A stretch of 29,335 bases of DNA from Clostridia bacterium BRH_c25 (GCA_001515955.1 LOES01000172.1:1-29335), one strand, 5' to 3'. Positions 6,435-15,696 are shown, counted from the first letter of the stretch. Notes: generated by a model from the letters alone, not told the origin. Numbers and translations: made by a program.

Positions 6435-8402
6435 TTACGCCCCCTGCAAATCTCTTGCTTGATTTAACAGCTTTATTTCTTCATAACTGGCTGCCTTCTT
6501 GAACTTTTCTATATTATCATCCTTTTCCAAGATATTGACTAAGGAAGTGAGTATATTAGTACTGCTTTCACTTGCTGCGAAAACGACAATGGTTTTAACC
6601 CTGGCCTTATGATTGTCACCCAGTTCAATTTCCTTTTTAAGGTTAATCATGCTGATACATTCTTTATTTACCCCGGCTTCCGGTGATGCATGGGCCATGG
6701 CTATTCCCGGGATAAAGGCCATATATGGGCCCAGTTCCTCAACTGCTTTGATCATTGCCGCCACATATTCCAAAGTGATATACTTCCTTTTTATCAGAGG
6801 CTCAGACGCAATTCTTATTGCCTGCCGCCAATCATTGGTCTCCACATTAAAGCGCGTATGTTCGATTGGAATAATATCTTGAATGGCATGCCTATTGTTG
6901 GAATGATCCTTGTATCTGTTAGCAAGATATTTACTCTGCTTGCTGTAGGTATGTATATAGATATTCTTTTTGATATTCTCAAGATCCTCTACATCCAGCA
7001 AAGGGTTTACTCTTATTACAGTACAGCCTTCCATATTGAAATTCACTGTAGATATGACAAAATCAATATCCGCTTCCTTTGCTATTCTGACTGCCTCATG
7101 TATATTTGCCGGTCCGATCAGCCTAAGCTCCGGAAGCATAATATTCAATCTTGTTCTTAATATTCCTGCAGTCGCATATCCGCTTCCGCAGATCACCAGA
7201 ACCTTGGGCATAAACCCATCTTGTGTGCTTTTTTCAAAGGCAGCCCCAATGTGCATCGCGATAAATGCAATTTCTTCCTCCGGGAAAGTAATATTAATAA
7301 TTTTTGAGTACTTGCCCAGTATCTTTTTTGTCATTTCGTAAATAAAGGTGATCCTATATTTTATCTGCTCCGTCAATGGATTCTCGATAAACAGACCGCT
7401 TCTGATTCTATGAACTGCCACTTTTAAATGGATTGCCAAACCGTTAATAAATGCAAAATCATTAGAAAAATCCAAACCCAAGTACTCTTCCGCATCTTGT
7501 ATGATTTGCTTGGATAAAATTTTTGCTTCACTGCTTTCCTCCATATAGTCTCCTGTATCGATTGAATACACGATCTTAGCGCCCATAAAGAGCTTAAGGA
7601 TGTAGCAGATATCACTTTCATTCAAAGCTGTTTTGTCGAGATATTTATTACCCAAAAGCATCTCAAACTCTCTTTTAGTTCTGTACTTATTTAAAATTTC
7701 ATCACTATATTCTATATGTCTGTTATGCTGGGATCGCATGATGATATAGCCTATACACAATTCCAGTTCCTGGCCGGATGAATCTGAATACCGAATATCC
7801 AGATTCTCTTCCATTAATTTTATGGCAGCTGTAATACTATCCCAATCACATTTCAATAAATCCTTTAAGTCGTCATTAGTTATCAGTGCATTTTTCATAC
7901 CTTCATAGTAGCTGTATACAAAAAAGTTTCTGATACATTCCTCCTCTCCCTCTAAAATGATGCCAAAACGAGACTTCTTATTCATGCAGAGCCCGAATGC
8001 TTTTATTTTATCCTCAGCGGTATTGAGATCTGCAAGGATTGTATTTTTGTTTACATAAAGCTTTTCCGCCAATCTCTCTATGGTAATCCCCGGGTCAGCG
8101 CAGATTAAATAGATTATTATCAAATAAACCCGTTCTCCAGGAGAAAGTACTTTACAATCAAGGCTTTGAATCATTCTCATAAGTAATTCTTTTTCTTCTG
8201 CACTGCAGTCAAGCTTGACACCCAGCTTCGGTTTTTTAATGAGCTTATTCTCTTTTAAATAGTTTTCGATAACATCCAAATCATACCTTATGGTTCTTTC
8301 GCTGACATCAAAATGACCGGCCATGTTTTTTATGGTCAAATAACCGCTGTTCTGTGCCAGATATGCAATTATGTTTCTTTGCCGGTATGTCAGTGTAACC
8401 AT
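6435..8402 (-). CDS. PRD-domain transcriptional regulator with EIIB-like and EIIA domains (BglG/MtlR-type activator)
   Basis: The 655-residue protein is in the usual range for PTS-controlled activators. Domains in order: an N-terminal helix-turn-helix (about 1-60, SERTIRYDLDVIENYL), a second Mga-like helix-turn-helix (about 85-150), PRD1 (about 170-290), PRD2 (about 300-400, ending MHIGAAFEK), an EIIB-like domain with the phosphocysteine motif VICGSGYATAG (about 408-495), and an EIIA-2 domain with its histidine in MAHASPEAG (about 510-650). Such regulators are switched by phosphorylation from HPr and from the EIIs they control. It is the first gene of the operon and has a promoter at 8444-8472, so it probably activates its own PTS genes. 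Confidence 0.92.
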   Translation of the reverse strand: MVTLTYRQRNIIAYLAQNSGYLTIKNMAGHFDVSERTIRYDLDVIENYLKENKLIKKPKLGVKLDCSAEEKELLMRMIQSLDCKVLSPGERVYLIIIYLICADPGITIERLAEKLYVNKNTILADLNTAEDKIKAFGLCMNKKSRFGIILEGEEECIRNFFVYSYYEGMKNALITNDDLKDLLKCDWDSITAAIKLMEENLDIRYSDSSGQELELCIGYIIMRSQHNRHIEYSDEILNKYRTKREFEMLLGNKYLDKTALNESDICYILKLFMGAKIVYSIDTGDYMEESSEAKILSKQIIQDAEEYLGLDFSNDFAFINGLAIHLKVAVHRIRSGLFIENPLTEQIKYRITFIYEMTKKILGKYSKIINITFPEEEIAFIAMHIGAAFEKSTQDGFMPKVLVICGSGYATAGILRTRLNIMLPELRLIGPANIHEAVRIAKEADIDFVISTVNFNMEGCTVIRVNPLLDVEDLENIKKNIYIHTYSKQSKYLANRYKDHSNNRHAIQDIIPIEHTRFNVETNDWRQAIRIASEPLIKRKYITLEYVAAMIKAVEELGPYMAFIPGIAMAHASPEAGVNKECISMINLKKEIELGDNHKARVKTIVVFAASESSTNILTSLVNILEKDDNIEKFKKAASYEEIKLLNQARDLQGA

Positions 8403-8443
8403 ATACTACCTCTATCTCCGCTTTTATCTGTTCTCTATCTTTA

Positions 8444-8472
8444 ATTATAGATGAACCGTGTATATAAGTTAA
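8444..8472 (-). promoter_or_regulatory. Promoter of the PTS operon
   Basis: On the minus strand, TTAACT (8472-8467) and a perfect TATAAT (8449-8444) are 17 bp apart, about 40 bp upstream of the regulator start. The weak -35 hexamer fits an activator-dependent promoter. Confidence 0.55.
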
Positions 8473-8493
8473 GCCCAAACCTTTTCAATAAAA

Positions 8494-8522
8494 GTGGCAA
8501 ATATATAAGCTATATTTGCCAC
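8494..8522 (-). terminator. 12-bp palindrome, terminator or operator upstream of the PTS operon
   Basis: GTGGCAAATATA (8494-8505) and TATATTTGCCAC (8511-8522) form a perfect stem with a 5-nt loop. On the minus strand it is followed by TTTTATT, so it could end the pentapeptide-repeat transcript. It is also just 22 bp upstream of the PTS -35 element and could be the binding site of the PRD regulator. The bases from here to 8674 hold no convincing gene; they contain only a small GGTGG/CCACC stem (8577-8591). Confidence 0.45.
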
Positions 8523-8674
8523 TGAGGCTAATGACAAACCACCGAATCAAGAGTATCTGTCTATAACTGCACCATGGGTGGTAAAGCCACCTACTTCAAG
8601 CTTGGCCTCGGCTACAGACGAGACCTCCCTTGCCAAAGAAGTACTTTTTCTTCATATATTTCCTCTCAATCTGA

Positions 8675-9331
8675 TCATACGCTTATCACAAGTCCCAGCA
8701 ATTTTGAAAAGTCTATTGCCTGCATGGGAGACGCAATTGCTCCCCTGAGATCCTCCAGCTGTATACCCAAGCCTTCAACATCAGAATTACTCAAGTCTAT
8801 CCCCTCCAGACTTGTCCCTGACATCTGGCTCAGCCGGAAATTGCATTTCCTGAACTGCACCTTGTCAAAACGGCTGTTTTGGAAGTTACTGTTTTCAAAA
8901 ATGCTTTCTTCGAATATAACCTTTTTCATATTGACCAGACTCATTAAAGCAAATTTACCATTGCATTTTTCTATGTAAACATTCTGCAGTGTTGCACCGC
9001 TGAGGTTCATACCCATGAGCTTACAATTAACAAACTCTGTCCTGTGAATAATTGCACCACTGAAATCCGCATTTGACAAGTCACAGTTCTCAAACCGTAC
9101 ATCGGTAACCTCCAATGAATTCAATGATACTGCTTTGAACTCAACATTTTTCAAGACTACTCCGTCAAAGCATACATGATCAGCCGACTGATTCTCAATT
9201 TTACAGTCAGATATGCAGCCCTCTTTAAAGCTGTCTTCATTCTTAATGTCAGTAACCTCGATACAAATACTTTCAATTCCTTTTACAAACCTTGGCTTTA
9301 TTATCTTAAGCCCATCCTGCCTGCTATCCAC
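8675..9331 (-). CDS. Pentapeptide-repeat protein, Qnr-like
   Basis: The GTG at 9331 is preceded by AAGGAG at 8 nt. The 218-residue protein consists almost wholly of A/S-D/N-L/F-x-x pentapeptide repeats (for example VRFENCDLSNADFSGA, SNFQNSRFDKVQFRKC), which fold as a right-handed square beta-helix. The length equals that of Qnr proteins. The C-terminus (LRGAIASPMQAIDFSKLLGLVI) resembles the Qnr/MfpA closing segment, where a dimer-forming helix carries an LLG-V-I motif. Proteins of this kind mimic DNA and protect gyrase and topoisomerase IV from quinolones or toxins, but many pentapeptide proteins have no known target, so the gyrase role is inference. It stands alone with its own promoter. Confidence 0.88.
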   Translation of the reverse strand: MDSRQDGLKIIKPRFVKGIESICIEVTDIKNEDSFKEGCISDCKIENQSADHVCFDGVVLKNVEFKAVSLNSLEVTDVRFENCDLSNADFSGAIIHRTEFVNCKLMGMNLSGATLQNVYIEKCNGKFALMSLVNMKKVIFEESIFENSNFQNSRFDKVQFRKCNFRLSQMSGTSLEGIDLSNSDVEGLGIQLEDLRGAIASPMQAIDFSKLLGLVISV

Positions 9332-9362
9332 TGTACAATCTCCTTACAATATATTTTCTTTG

Positions 9363-9371
9363 ATTATAACA
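9363..9371 (-). promoter_or_regulatory. Extended -10 promoter of the pentapeptide-repeat gene
   Basis: On the minus strand, TGTTATAAT (9371-9363) is an extended -10 element (TGn-TATAAT). No good -35 hexamer lies 16-18 bp upstream. It sits 32 bp from the GTG start. Confidence 0.5.
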
Positions 9372-9410
9372 TATGGAAATATACATGAGAGCATGAATAA
9401 AGTAATCAGG

Positions 9411-9439
9411 TTGTACAACTTCACTATTTATTCTAAAAT
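9411..9439 (+). promoter_or_regulatory. Promoter of the YesM/YesN-type pair
   Basis: TTGTAC (9411-9416) and TAAAAT (9434-9439) are spaced by exactly 17 bp, 50 bp before the kinase ATG. The -35 hexamer lies in a 10-bp palindrome, GTTGTACAAC (9410-9419). Confidence 0.6.
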
Positions 9440-9488
9440 ATAGTTATATGCATTAAAAATATTTATCAGTTCCAGAGGAGCAGTGTTT

Positions 9489-11210
9489 ATGGAAAATGGC
9501 AAGTTCAAACATTTTAAGGATGATATAAGAAGAACCTTTACTCTTTACGCATTGATTCCGGTCATAATCATTACATTTTCAAGCTACATGTTTTCCTTTT
9601 TCATATGGTATAGAACTGTTATCAAGCAAAATTACGATATCAACAATGAAATATCACAAAGAATAGAAAGTATAGTGTCTTCCTATATAGCCGAAGCATA
9701 CAGCATTTCAGAGCAGGATAATATTATGGAAGACATAAACTCTCATGATAACAGTATCACATACCAGAAGCTCTATAATTTCGTAAATTCAAAGGATGTA
9801 AGGTGTAACTTTTTTATTTTTGACAAGGATATGAACCCCATTATTGCAAGCACAAAAAAAATTCCCGAATATGCTCTGAAGGAAAATATGTTTTCCTGGG
9901 GGATAACAAGAAGAATGCTTGATACCCCAAATCAAACCGTTATTGAAAAGCAATCCTATGATATCGCCTCAAAACAGATTCTGTCTGTGGGAAAAGCAAT
10001 AATAAAGAATGGTAATATATCAGGATATGTTACCTTTGATTTGCATGAGGAGGATATATCCAGGATTATCAGCAGAAACTTTTCTGTTGATGCTGCAATT
10101 ACTGATAAATATACCAATGTAGTGTCCACCACAAATAAACTCCTGACCAACAAATTCGGAAAAATAAATGACAGCTTCAAAGGCATGCCCGGTTTTATCA
10201 AATCGGGTAATGACAGCCAGTATATGGTCAAATCTCAAATACTTGACGGCAATATCAGTGTCTACACAATTACATCCATAGGTTACATTACTTCAATTTT
10301 CATATTGGTAGGAGTACTGCTTATAATACTGTTTATTACTCTTTCCTTGACAATGCACGTTTCTGCAAAAAAGATAGCTGACAGCAAGACCAGAGCAATT
10401 GATGATATAATTGAGGGAATAAGCAATGTACAAAATGGGAACCTTGAAGCAGCTCTTAATATCAATACAAGAGATGAATTTCAGATAATTGCGGAATCCT
10501 ATAACAAAATGTTGGTTGACATAAAAAATCTAATTGAGGTCAATAAGGAAAAGGCAACACAGAATATTTTATCAGAAATAAAGCAGCTGGAATCTCAGTT
10601 TGACCCCCACTTTTTGTTCAACACACTGGAAATGATAAGATGCATGTCGGCAATGGACCCCTCCTCTGTGAACAATGTAATATTAAACCTTTCGGCACTG
10701 CTTCGTTACAGCATAAACAATAATATACACAATGTTACTCTGGGTGAGGATATTGAATATACAGAAAACTATCTGATGATACAAAAATACCGCTTTGGCA
10801 AACGGTTTAACTATAATATTGAAGTTGACGAAAGAGCAGCTGATTGTGTTGTTCCAAAGCTTATAATACAGCCAATAATAGAAAATGCCATTAAATACGG
10901 TTTTGGGGACAGAATGGAGCTGTCTGTGGATATAAAGACAGGTTTTGCCCGGGATAACCTTATTATAGAGATATCTGATAATGGAGTTGGAATGGCAGCA
11001 GAACAATTGGAAATAATACAGAAGCTGCTGGCGCAGGAGAAAAACGATTCAGCTTATATCGGTTTGTTTAATGTTCACAGAAGAATACAGCTTATGTACG
11101 GAAATGCCTATGGATTAAAAATTCAAATACGGGAGAATTCCGGTATTGTCGTAAGCTTGAATCTGCCCGTTAAAAGGAGTGCTGATTATGCTGAAAGTGT
11201 TAATAGTTGA
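9489..11210 (+). CDS. Sensor histidine kinase, YesM (LytS-like) family
   Basis: The ATG at 9489 is preferred over the GTG at 9483 because AGAGGAG (9474-9480) ends 8 nt before it. The 573-residue protein has a first membrane helix at about 16-40, an extracellular sensor domain at about 41-255 (Cache-like by position), a second helix at about 260-290, a HAMP linker, a His_kinase domain with H374 in QFDPHFLFNTLEM, and a HATPase domain with N-box ENAIKYGF and G1 box DNGVGM. This is the YesM architecture, whose members often respond to sugars or ABC binding proteins. Its stop overlaps the regulator gene by 23 bp. The convergent ABC transporter operon next door is the likely target. Confidence 0.93.
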   Translation: MENGKFKHFKDDIRRTFTLYALIPVIIITFSSYMFSFFIWYRTVIKQNYDINNEISQRIESIVSSYIAEAYSISEQDNIMEDINSHDNSITYQKLYNFVNSKDVRCNFFIFDKDMNPIIASTKKIPEYALKENMFSWGITRRMLDTPNQTVIEKQSYDIASKQILSVGKAIIKNGNISGYVTFDLHEEDISRIISRNFSVDAAITDKYTNVVSTTNKLLTNKFGKINDSFKGMPGFIKSGNDSQYMVKSQILDGNISVYTITSIGYITSIFILVGVLLIILFITLSLTMHVSAKKIADSKTRAIDDIIEGISNVQNGNLEAALNINTRDEFQIIAESYNKMLVDIKNLIEVNKEKATQNILSEIKQLESQFDPHFLFNTLEMIRCMSAMDPSSVNNVILNLSALLRYSINNNIHNVTLGEDIEYTENYLMIQKYRFGKRFNYNIEVDERAADCVVPKLIIQPIIENAIKYGFGDRMELSVDIKTGFARDNLIIEISDNGVGMAAEQLEIIQKLLAQEKNDSAYIGLFNVHRRIQLMYGNAYGLKIQIRENSGIVVSLNLPVKRSADYAESVNS

Positions 11211-12012
11211 AGATGAAGATATAATAAGAAAGGGCCTTATTCATACAATAGACTGGCTGTCCATGGGATGTATAATCGCAGGGGATGCCGATAACGGGCT
11301 TGAGGGGCTGAGATTAATAGAAGAACACAGACCGGGCCTGGTTATTACTGATATAAAAATGCCTGTAATGGATGGAATAGAAATGCTTGAGAAAGCTCTT
11401 ACGAACAATTGCTTCTACAGCATTATACTAACCAGCTATTCTGAGTTTGAATATGCAAAACAGGCAATCTCTCTGAATGTCTCTGAGTATCTGCTAAAAC
11501 CTGTTGATAAGCACAAGCTTGCTGATATAATTGAAAAGATTAAAAAAGATTCTGATAGAAAAAAGGTTTTGAACAGCCTGATAGATAAAGCAAAAATCAG
11601 CGATGACATAGAGCTGGTCAATCTGGATGTATTTATTTTTTCAGACAGTGAGCATAACTATTATGTGGATGAAGCTCTAAATCAGATAAAAATGAATTAT
11701 AACCAGAGGATAAGCATAGAGTCAATATCAAATAATCTTGGTGTCAGTACAAGCTATCTGAGCAGAAAGTTTAAAGATATAACAGATCAGACTTTCCTTG
11801 ATGTGCTTAACAAATACAGGGTTCAAAAGGCAATAGAATTGTTAAACGAGGGAAAATACCGTGTGTATGAGGTTTCCGAATTAACCGGCTTCAGCGAATA
11901 TAAGCACTTCTGCAGTGTATTTAAAAAATATACCTTGACTTCCCCGACCGAATTCATAAAATCAAGGGGCTGTATAATTCATAAAAATATATTGGATAAA
12001 ACCCATGACTAA
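11188..12012 (+). CDS. AraC-type response regulator, YesN family
   Basis: The ATG at 11188 is chosen because AAAAGGAG ends 8 nt upstream; the in-frame GTG at 11179 overlaps that site. The 274-residue protein has a receiver domain (1-120) with phosphoacceptor D55 in VITDIKMPVMDG and conserved K in LLKPVD. A short linker leads to a C-terminal AraC DNA-binding domain with two helix-turn-helix units (ISIESISNNLGVSTSYLSRKFK and VYEVSELTGFSEYKHFCSVFKKYT). The linker is shorter than the 100 or more residues common in YesN proteins. It is phosphorylated by the overlapping kinase and probably activates the convergent transporter operon. The last codons form half of the terminator hairpin 12001-12030. 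Confidence 0.94.
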   Translation: MLKVLIVEDEDIIRKGLIHTIDWLSMGCIIAGDADNGLEGLRLIEEHRPGLVITDIKMPVMDGIEMLEKALTNNCFYSIILTSYSEFEYAKQAISLNVSEYLLKPVDKHKLADIIEKIKKDSDRKKVLNSLIDKAKISDDIELVNLDVFIFSDSEHNYYVDEALNQIKMNYNQRISIESISNNLGVSTSYLSRKFKDITDQTFLDVLNKYRVQKAIELLNEGKYRVYEVSELTGFSEYKHFCSVFKKYTLTSPTEFIKSRGCIIHKNILDKTHD

Positions 12013-12035
12013 AATCACATAGTCATGGGTCTTTT
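12001..12035. terminator. Bidirectional terminator embedded in two coding ends
   Basis: ACCCATGACTA (12001-12011) and TAGTCATGGGT (12020-12030) form an 11-bp perfect stem with an 8-nt loop, followed on the plus strand by CTTTTAAT. The left arm overlaps the last codons of the YesN-type gene and the right arm overlaps the last codons of the HAD gene, which stop 2 bp apart. Confidence 0.8.
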
Positions 12036-12908
12036 AATACAATCATTCTTTTCATCTGTAAAGTGCAAAACTTTATTTTTGTCTAGCATATTTGCATGAA
12101 CAGGTAGTATCTTGTTTATCAAATTATAAATCGCATGCTCATCGTTGCTTACTGTAGTGATATTTGCCGTTTCCTTCAATAGTAGATGAGCATTGCCAGT
12201 AGCAACACCAAGCCCTGCAGCTTTTATCATTTCAATATCGTTGCAGTAATCGCCTATCGCAATTACCCTTTCCCTCTTTACCCCTGTGATTTCTATTAAG
12301 TATTCAAGCATACTGCCCTTTGATACACCGCTTGTAAACAATTCAAGGTAGGTTGATGTAGAGAAAACGCTGTGAATTGTCCCTGTGGGCATTCTATTGT
12401 GCAAAAACTGCTGTACCTGCTGTAAATTATGATTTGTATCAGCAAACAACAGCTTTACCCATTTCTCATTTATAATATCATCAATATGCACAACTTCATA
12501 AGACTGGCTTTCTTTTATAACAAGAGGATCAATATTATCCTTGCCGCTGACTATATACATTTTCCCTTGAACAAAAATCTGCATACATAAGCTTTCATAC
12601 TTCTCAAGTATTTCCTTTAATGGTTCCAAAAGCTGTGTCTTGTTTAGAAAAACAGATTTAATATAAGCATTATTGTTTATATCATAAATCATTGCACCAT
12701 TATATAGTATACAGGGGCAATTTACTCTAATGTGCTTTATATAAGGAAGAACATTGAGTTCTGTCCTTCCTGTAGCAACTGCAAACAAACCACCATTATC
12801 AATGAATGAAGATATTGCATCAATATTATGTTTTGATATGCCCTGCTTTGAATCGATTAAGGTACCGTCCAAATCCGATACTATAAGATAACCTGCGTAC
12901 TTTTTCAT
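12015..12908 (-). CDS. Cof-type HAD-superfamily phosphatase
   Basis: The ATG at 12908 is preceded by AAGGGGG. The 297-residue cytoplasmic protein shows all four HAD motifs: D12-L-D14-G-T-L, ATGR near residue 46, the lysine in VSKGSMLEYL near 205, and GDYCNDIEM near 220. The long cap between motifs II and III is the type IIB cap of the Cof/YbiV group, which dephosphorylates sugar phosphates and small phosphorylated cofactors. It is the last gene of the ABC operon, 21 bp after the permease. Placement with an AfuA-like binding protein suggests that it dephosphorylates an imported phosphorylated compound. The phosphatase fold is sure; the substrate is inference. Confidence 0.92.
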   Translation of the reverse strand: MKKYAGYLIVSDLDGTLIDSKQGISKHNIDAISSFIDNGGLFAVATGRTELNVLPYIKHIRVNCPCILYNGAMIYDINNNAYIKSVFLNKTQLLEPLKEILEKYESLCMQIFVQGKMYIVSGKDNIDPLVIKESQSYEVVHIDDIINEKWVKLLFADTNHNLQQVQQFLHNRMPTGTIHSVFSTSTYLELFTSGVSKGSMLEYLIEITGVKRERVIAIGDYCNDIEMIKAAGLGVATGNAHLLLKETANITTVSNDEHAIYNLINKILPVHANMLDKNKVLHFTDEKNDCIKRPMTM

Positions 12909-12929
12909 GTTTACCCCCTTAATATATGA

Positions 12930-14585
12930 TTAAATATTAACCTCCTTATTTCCTGAAAGCTTGAAGAATATTAATAGTGATATTATTGTTGTAACCGTTA
13001 GAATTGTAGACAGCGCAGCAGCTGTACCATAGCTTGCCCTTATGACCTCTGCATATATTGCTACCGACATGGTTCTCGTGCCACCGGTATAAAGTATTAC
13101 TGATGCACTAAGTTCATTTATTACTGTAATCCAGCTTAGTATAGCTCCGGCCATTACTCCTGGAAGCATCATTATTGATGTAACCTTGAAAAAGGTTTTA
13201 ACAGGGGAACAGCCAAGGCTTATAGAAGCCTCCTCTATGCTTGGGCTTATCTGGTAAAGTATTGCGGCACTTGAACGCAGGGTATAGGGAAGTCTTCTTA
13301 TTACAAATGCAACTATCATGATAATAAATGTTCCGCTTAGTATCAAAGGCTTTTTATTGAATGCAAGAAGTAGTGTGATTCCAAGTACCGAGCCGGGTAT
13401 GATATATGGGAACATCGTTATTGTATCTATTAACGAAGTAAACATATTTCTCTTTCTTGTAGATATGTAGGCAATGAACATCCCCAGAAGGATTATCAGT
13501 ACAATTGCAATGAGCCCAAATATGTAAGTATTCGTAATAGAGCTTCCAAGGTTTTTGAATACCGTTCTATAGCTTTTTAACGAAAACTCCGATGTGAACA
13601 TTGAGCCTCTCGTATTTAAAAGTGAGGTGTAAATAACAGTAATCTGAGGTATTATTGACAAAAACACAACACCGTAAATGAATATATGAGCCAATACTCC
13701 CTTAAAGCCTTTTATCTCCTTTGCCTGTATAGGTCTTAAGGAACTCATGGTAAATGACTTTTTATTAACTACATATTTCTGACCCATAAATAGGAGTGCA
13801 GTTATTATTACCATTATGGTTGCCATTGCTGCCGCAAAATTCGCCTGGCCGCCTACTTCACTGATAAATTCAGAATAAATTAATACCGGCATAACATTAT
13901 ATCCTTCCCCTATCAGCATTGGAGTGCCAAAGTCAGCAAGTGCATTCATAAATACCAGCAAGGAGCCTGCAAGAAGAGTTGGGAGAATAAGAGGAAGTAT
14001 CAATGTAACAGCTTTTTTTACAGGACTGCAGCCAAGGCTTTCAGCGGCTTCACCCAAGGATGCGTCTATCTTTTTTAATGCTCCCGATACATAAAGGTAA
14101 ATAAATGGATAGAGCTTAAGAGTTAAAACCAGCAATATACCGGTAAAACCATATATAGTGGGTGTATGTATCCCGAAGGTGTTCTCAAAAAACTTGGTTA
14201 TTACTCCGCTTCTTCCACTTAAAAGCACCCATGAATAAGCTCCGATGAAAGGTGGAGAAAGCATTGAAATTATCACTAAGACTTCTACAAGCCCTTTTTT
14301 CTTGATTTTAAAGACATTCATAATATAGGCCATCGGTGCGCCTATTAATATTGCAAGAATGGTTACACAGGTTGTTACTTTAAAACTGTTGAGAAGCCCC
14401 TGGTAATAGTATTTTTTGCTGATGAACTTTATAAAGTTGTTGAATGTAAACACTCCTGTTGCCGGATCCTTAAAGCTGCTTATAAATAGGGCAAACAAAG
14501 GATATACAAGGAATAATGCAAATAGAAGCGCTATGGAAATTGTTACGATAGTCCAAAAATCAAATTTCAATTTATGCCTGGCCAT
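12930..14585 (-). CDS. ABC transporter permease, two fused domains (AfuB/FbpB type)
   Basis: The 551-residue protein has about 12 membrane segments formed by two tandem BPD_transp_1 domains, the layout of FbpB/AfuB/ThiP-type permeases. Each half carries an EAA loop for docking the ATPase: EAAESLGCSPVKKAVTLILP in the first half and EEASISLGCSPVKTFFKV in the second. The start codon overlaps the end of the ATPase gene by 14 bp. It forms the transmembrane channel for the substrate delivered by the lipoprotein encoded at 15839-16891. The family covers iron(III), thiamine, 2-aminoethylphosphonate and hexose phosphate, so family alone does not settle the substrate. Confidence 0.93.
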   Translation of the reverse strand: MARHKLKFDFWTIVTISIALLFALFLVYPLFALFISSFKDPATGVFTFNNFIKFISKKYYYQGLLNSFKVTTCVTILAILIGAPMAYIMNVFKIKKKGLVEVLVIISMLSPPFIGAYSWVLLSGRSGVITKFFENTFGIHTPTIYGFTGILLVLTLKLYPFIYLYVSGALKKIDASLGEAAESLGCSPVKKAVTLILPLILPTLLAGSLLVFMNALADFGTPMLIGEGYNVMPVLIYSEFISEVGGQANFAAAMATIMVIITALLFMGQKYVVNKKSFTMSSLRPIQAKEIKGFKGVLAHIFIYGVVFLSIIPQITVIYTSLLNTRGSMFTSEFSLKSYRTVFKNLGSSITNTYIFGLIAIVLIILLGMFIAYISTRKRNMFTSLIDTITMFPYIIPGSVLGITLLLAFNKKPLILSGTFIIMIVAFVIRRLPYTLRSSAAILYQISPSIEEASISLGCSPVKTFFKVTSIMMLPGVMAGAILSWITVINELSASVILYTGGTRTMSVAIYAEVIRASYGTAAALSTILTVTTIISLLIFFKLSGNKEVNI

Positions 14586-15696
14586 ATTTTCTCACATCCT
14601 TGATTAGACTTTGTTCACCATCTTCAGTAAATACATTGATCTTTGCCGCATTAGGAACAATGTGTATAATATCACCTTTCTTGAAGAAATTCACTTCATG
14701 CCCTAAATCCTGTGTAAGCTCGCAGTTTAATTGCACATCCAAGACCATATCCTCTTCAAATGTAATTTCATAATTGTTATACCTTCCAAAGAAAGTACTT
14801 GATTTTATATAAGCTTTGATTCCTGAATTTTCGATTGAAAACTCCTCGGGTCTTACAGAAACTATTACATCCTGTCCATCCACAATATCCTCTATAAGAT
14901 TGTCCATAAGTACTCTATAGCCATCTCTGAAAACTACATATCTGCCCTTGACCTCAAGCTGTATTTTACCTTTCAGAAGGTTTGAAGAGCCAATAAAGGT
15001 TGATACAAACACATTTGCAGGCCTTGTATATATGTCTGTGGGTTTTCCGCACTGCTGTATAGCTCCATCCTTCATTACTGCAATTCTGTCAGATATTGCA
15101 AGAGCTTCCTCCTGGTCATGGGTGACATATACTGTTGTTATTCCTACTTCTTTTTGAATGTCCCTTATTGCACCTCTCATTTCAAGCCTAAGCTTTGCAT
15201 CAAGATTCGAGAGAGGTTCATCCATAAGCAGTACGCTTGGATGTATAACTATTGCGCGTGCAAGTGCAACACGCTGCTGCTGTCCCCCTGAAAGCTTGTC
15301 GGGAAGTCTGTCTTTGTATTCATCTATTCTCACAGTTTCAAGTATAGTTGCAATTTTTCTGTTAAACTCTTCTTTGGGAATTTTACGAAGCTTTAAACCA
15401 TATTCGACATTTTCTTTTACTGTAAGGTGTGGGAAAATAGCATAGTTTTGAAATACCATACCTATATTTCTTTTATGGGCAGGTATATCATTTATTACAG
15501 AATCATCAAACTTTATGCTACCCCCCTCTATCGTATTAAAGCCTGCAATCATTCTTAAAAGGGTTGTTTTCCCACAGCCTGAAGGTCCAAGCAACGTAAA
15601 AAATTCTCCGTTCTCAACATCTATTGAGAGATTTGGTATGATGGTTAATTTGTCATATTTTTTTACAACGTTTTCTATACTTATTGCAACGCTCAT
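14572..15696 (-). CDS. ABC transporter ATP-binding protein (AfuC/FbpC/PotA type)
   Basis: The ATG at 15696 is preceded by GGAGGG at 6 nt. The 374-residue protein has an N-terminal ATPase domain: Walker A GPSGCGKTT at 37-45, Q-loop GMVFQNYAIFP, signature LSGGQQQR near 136, Walker B LLMDEPLSNLD near 158, and switch H in VTHDQEEA. A C-terminal regulatory/TOBE region (about 240-360) carries the motif VSVRPEEF. This domain order is that of CUT1/iron/polyamine/phosphonate importers. It energises the fused permease downstream (14-bp overlap) and serves the lipoprotein upstream. A structured 142-bp gap separates it from the binding-protein gene. Confidence 0.94.
   Translation of the reverse strand: MSVAISIENVVKKYDKLTIIPNLSIDVENGEFFTLLGPSGCGKTTLLRMIAGFNTIEGGSIKFDDSVINDIPAHKRNIGMVFQNYAIFPHLTVKENVEYGLKLRKIPKEEFNRKIATILETVRIDEYKDRLPDKLSGGQQQRVALARAIVIHPSVLLMDEPLSNLDAKLRLEMRGAIRDIQKEVGITTVYVTHDQEEALAISDRIAVMKDGAIQQCGKPTDIYTRPANVFVSTFIGSSNLLKGKIQLEVKGRYVVFRDGYRVLMDNLIEDIVDGQDVIVSVRPEEFSIENSGIKAYIKSSTFFGRYNNYEITFEEDMVLDVQLNCELTQDLGHEVNFFKKGDIIHIVPNAAKINVFTEDGEQSLIKDVRKYGQA

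Noticed and set aside
6690..7160. 156-codon plus-strand frame
   Set aside because: Antisense to the PRD regulator, with no ribosome site or known domain.
8574..8978. Plus-strand open frame starting ATGGGTGG
   Set aside because: Most of it is antisense to the pentapeptide-repeat gene, and the start has no ribosome site.
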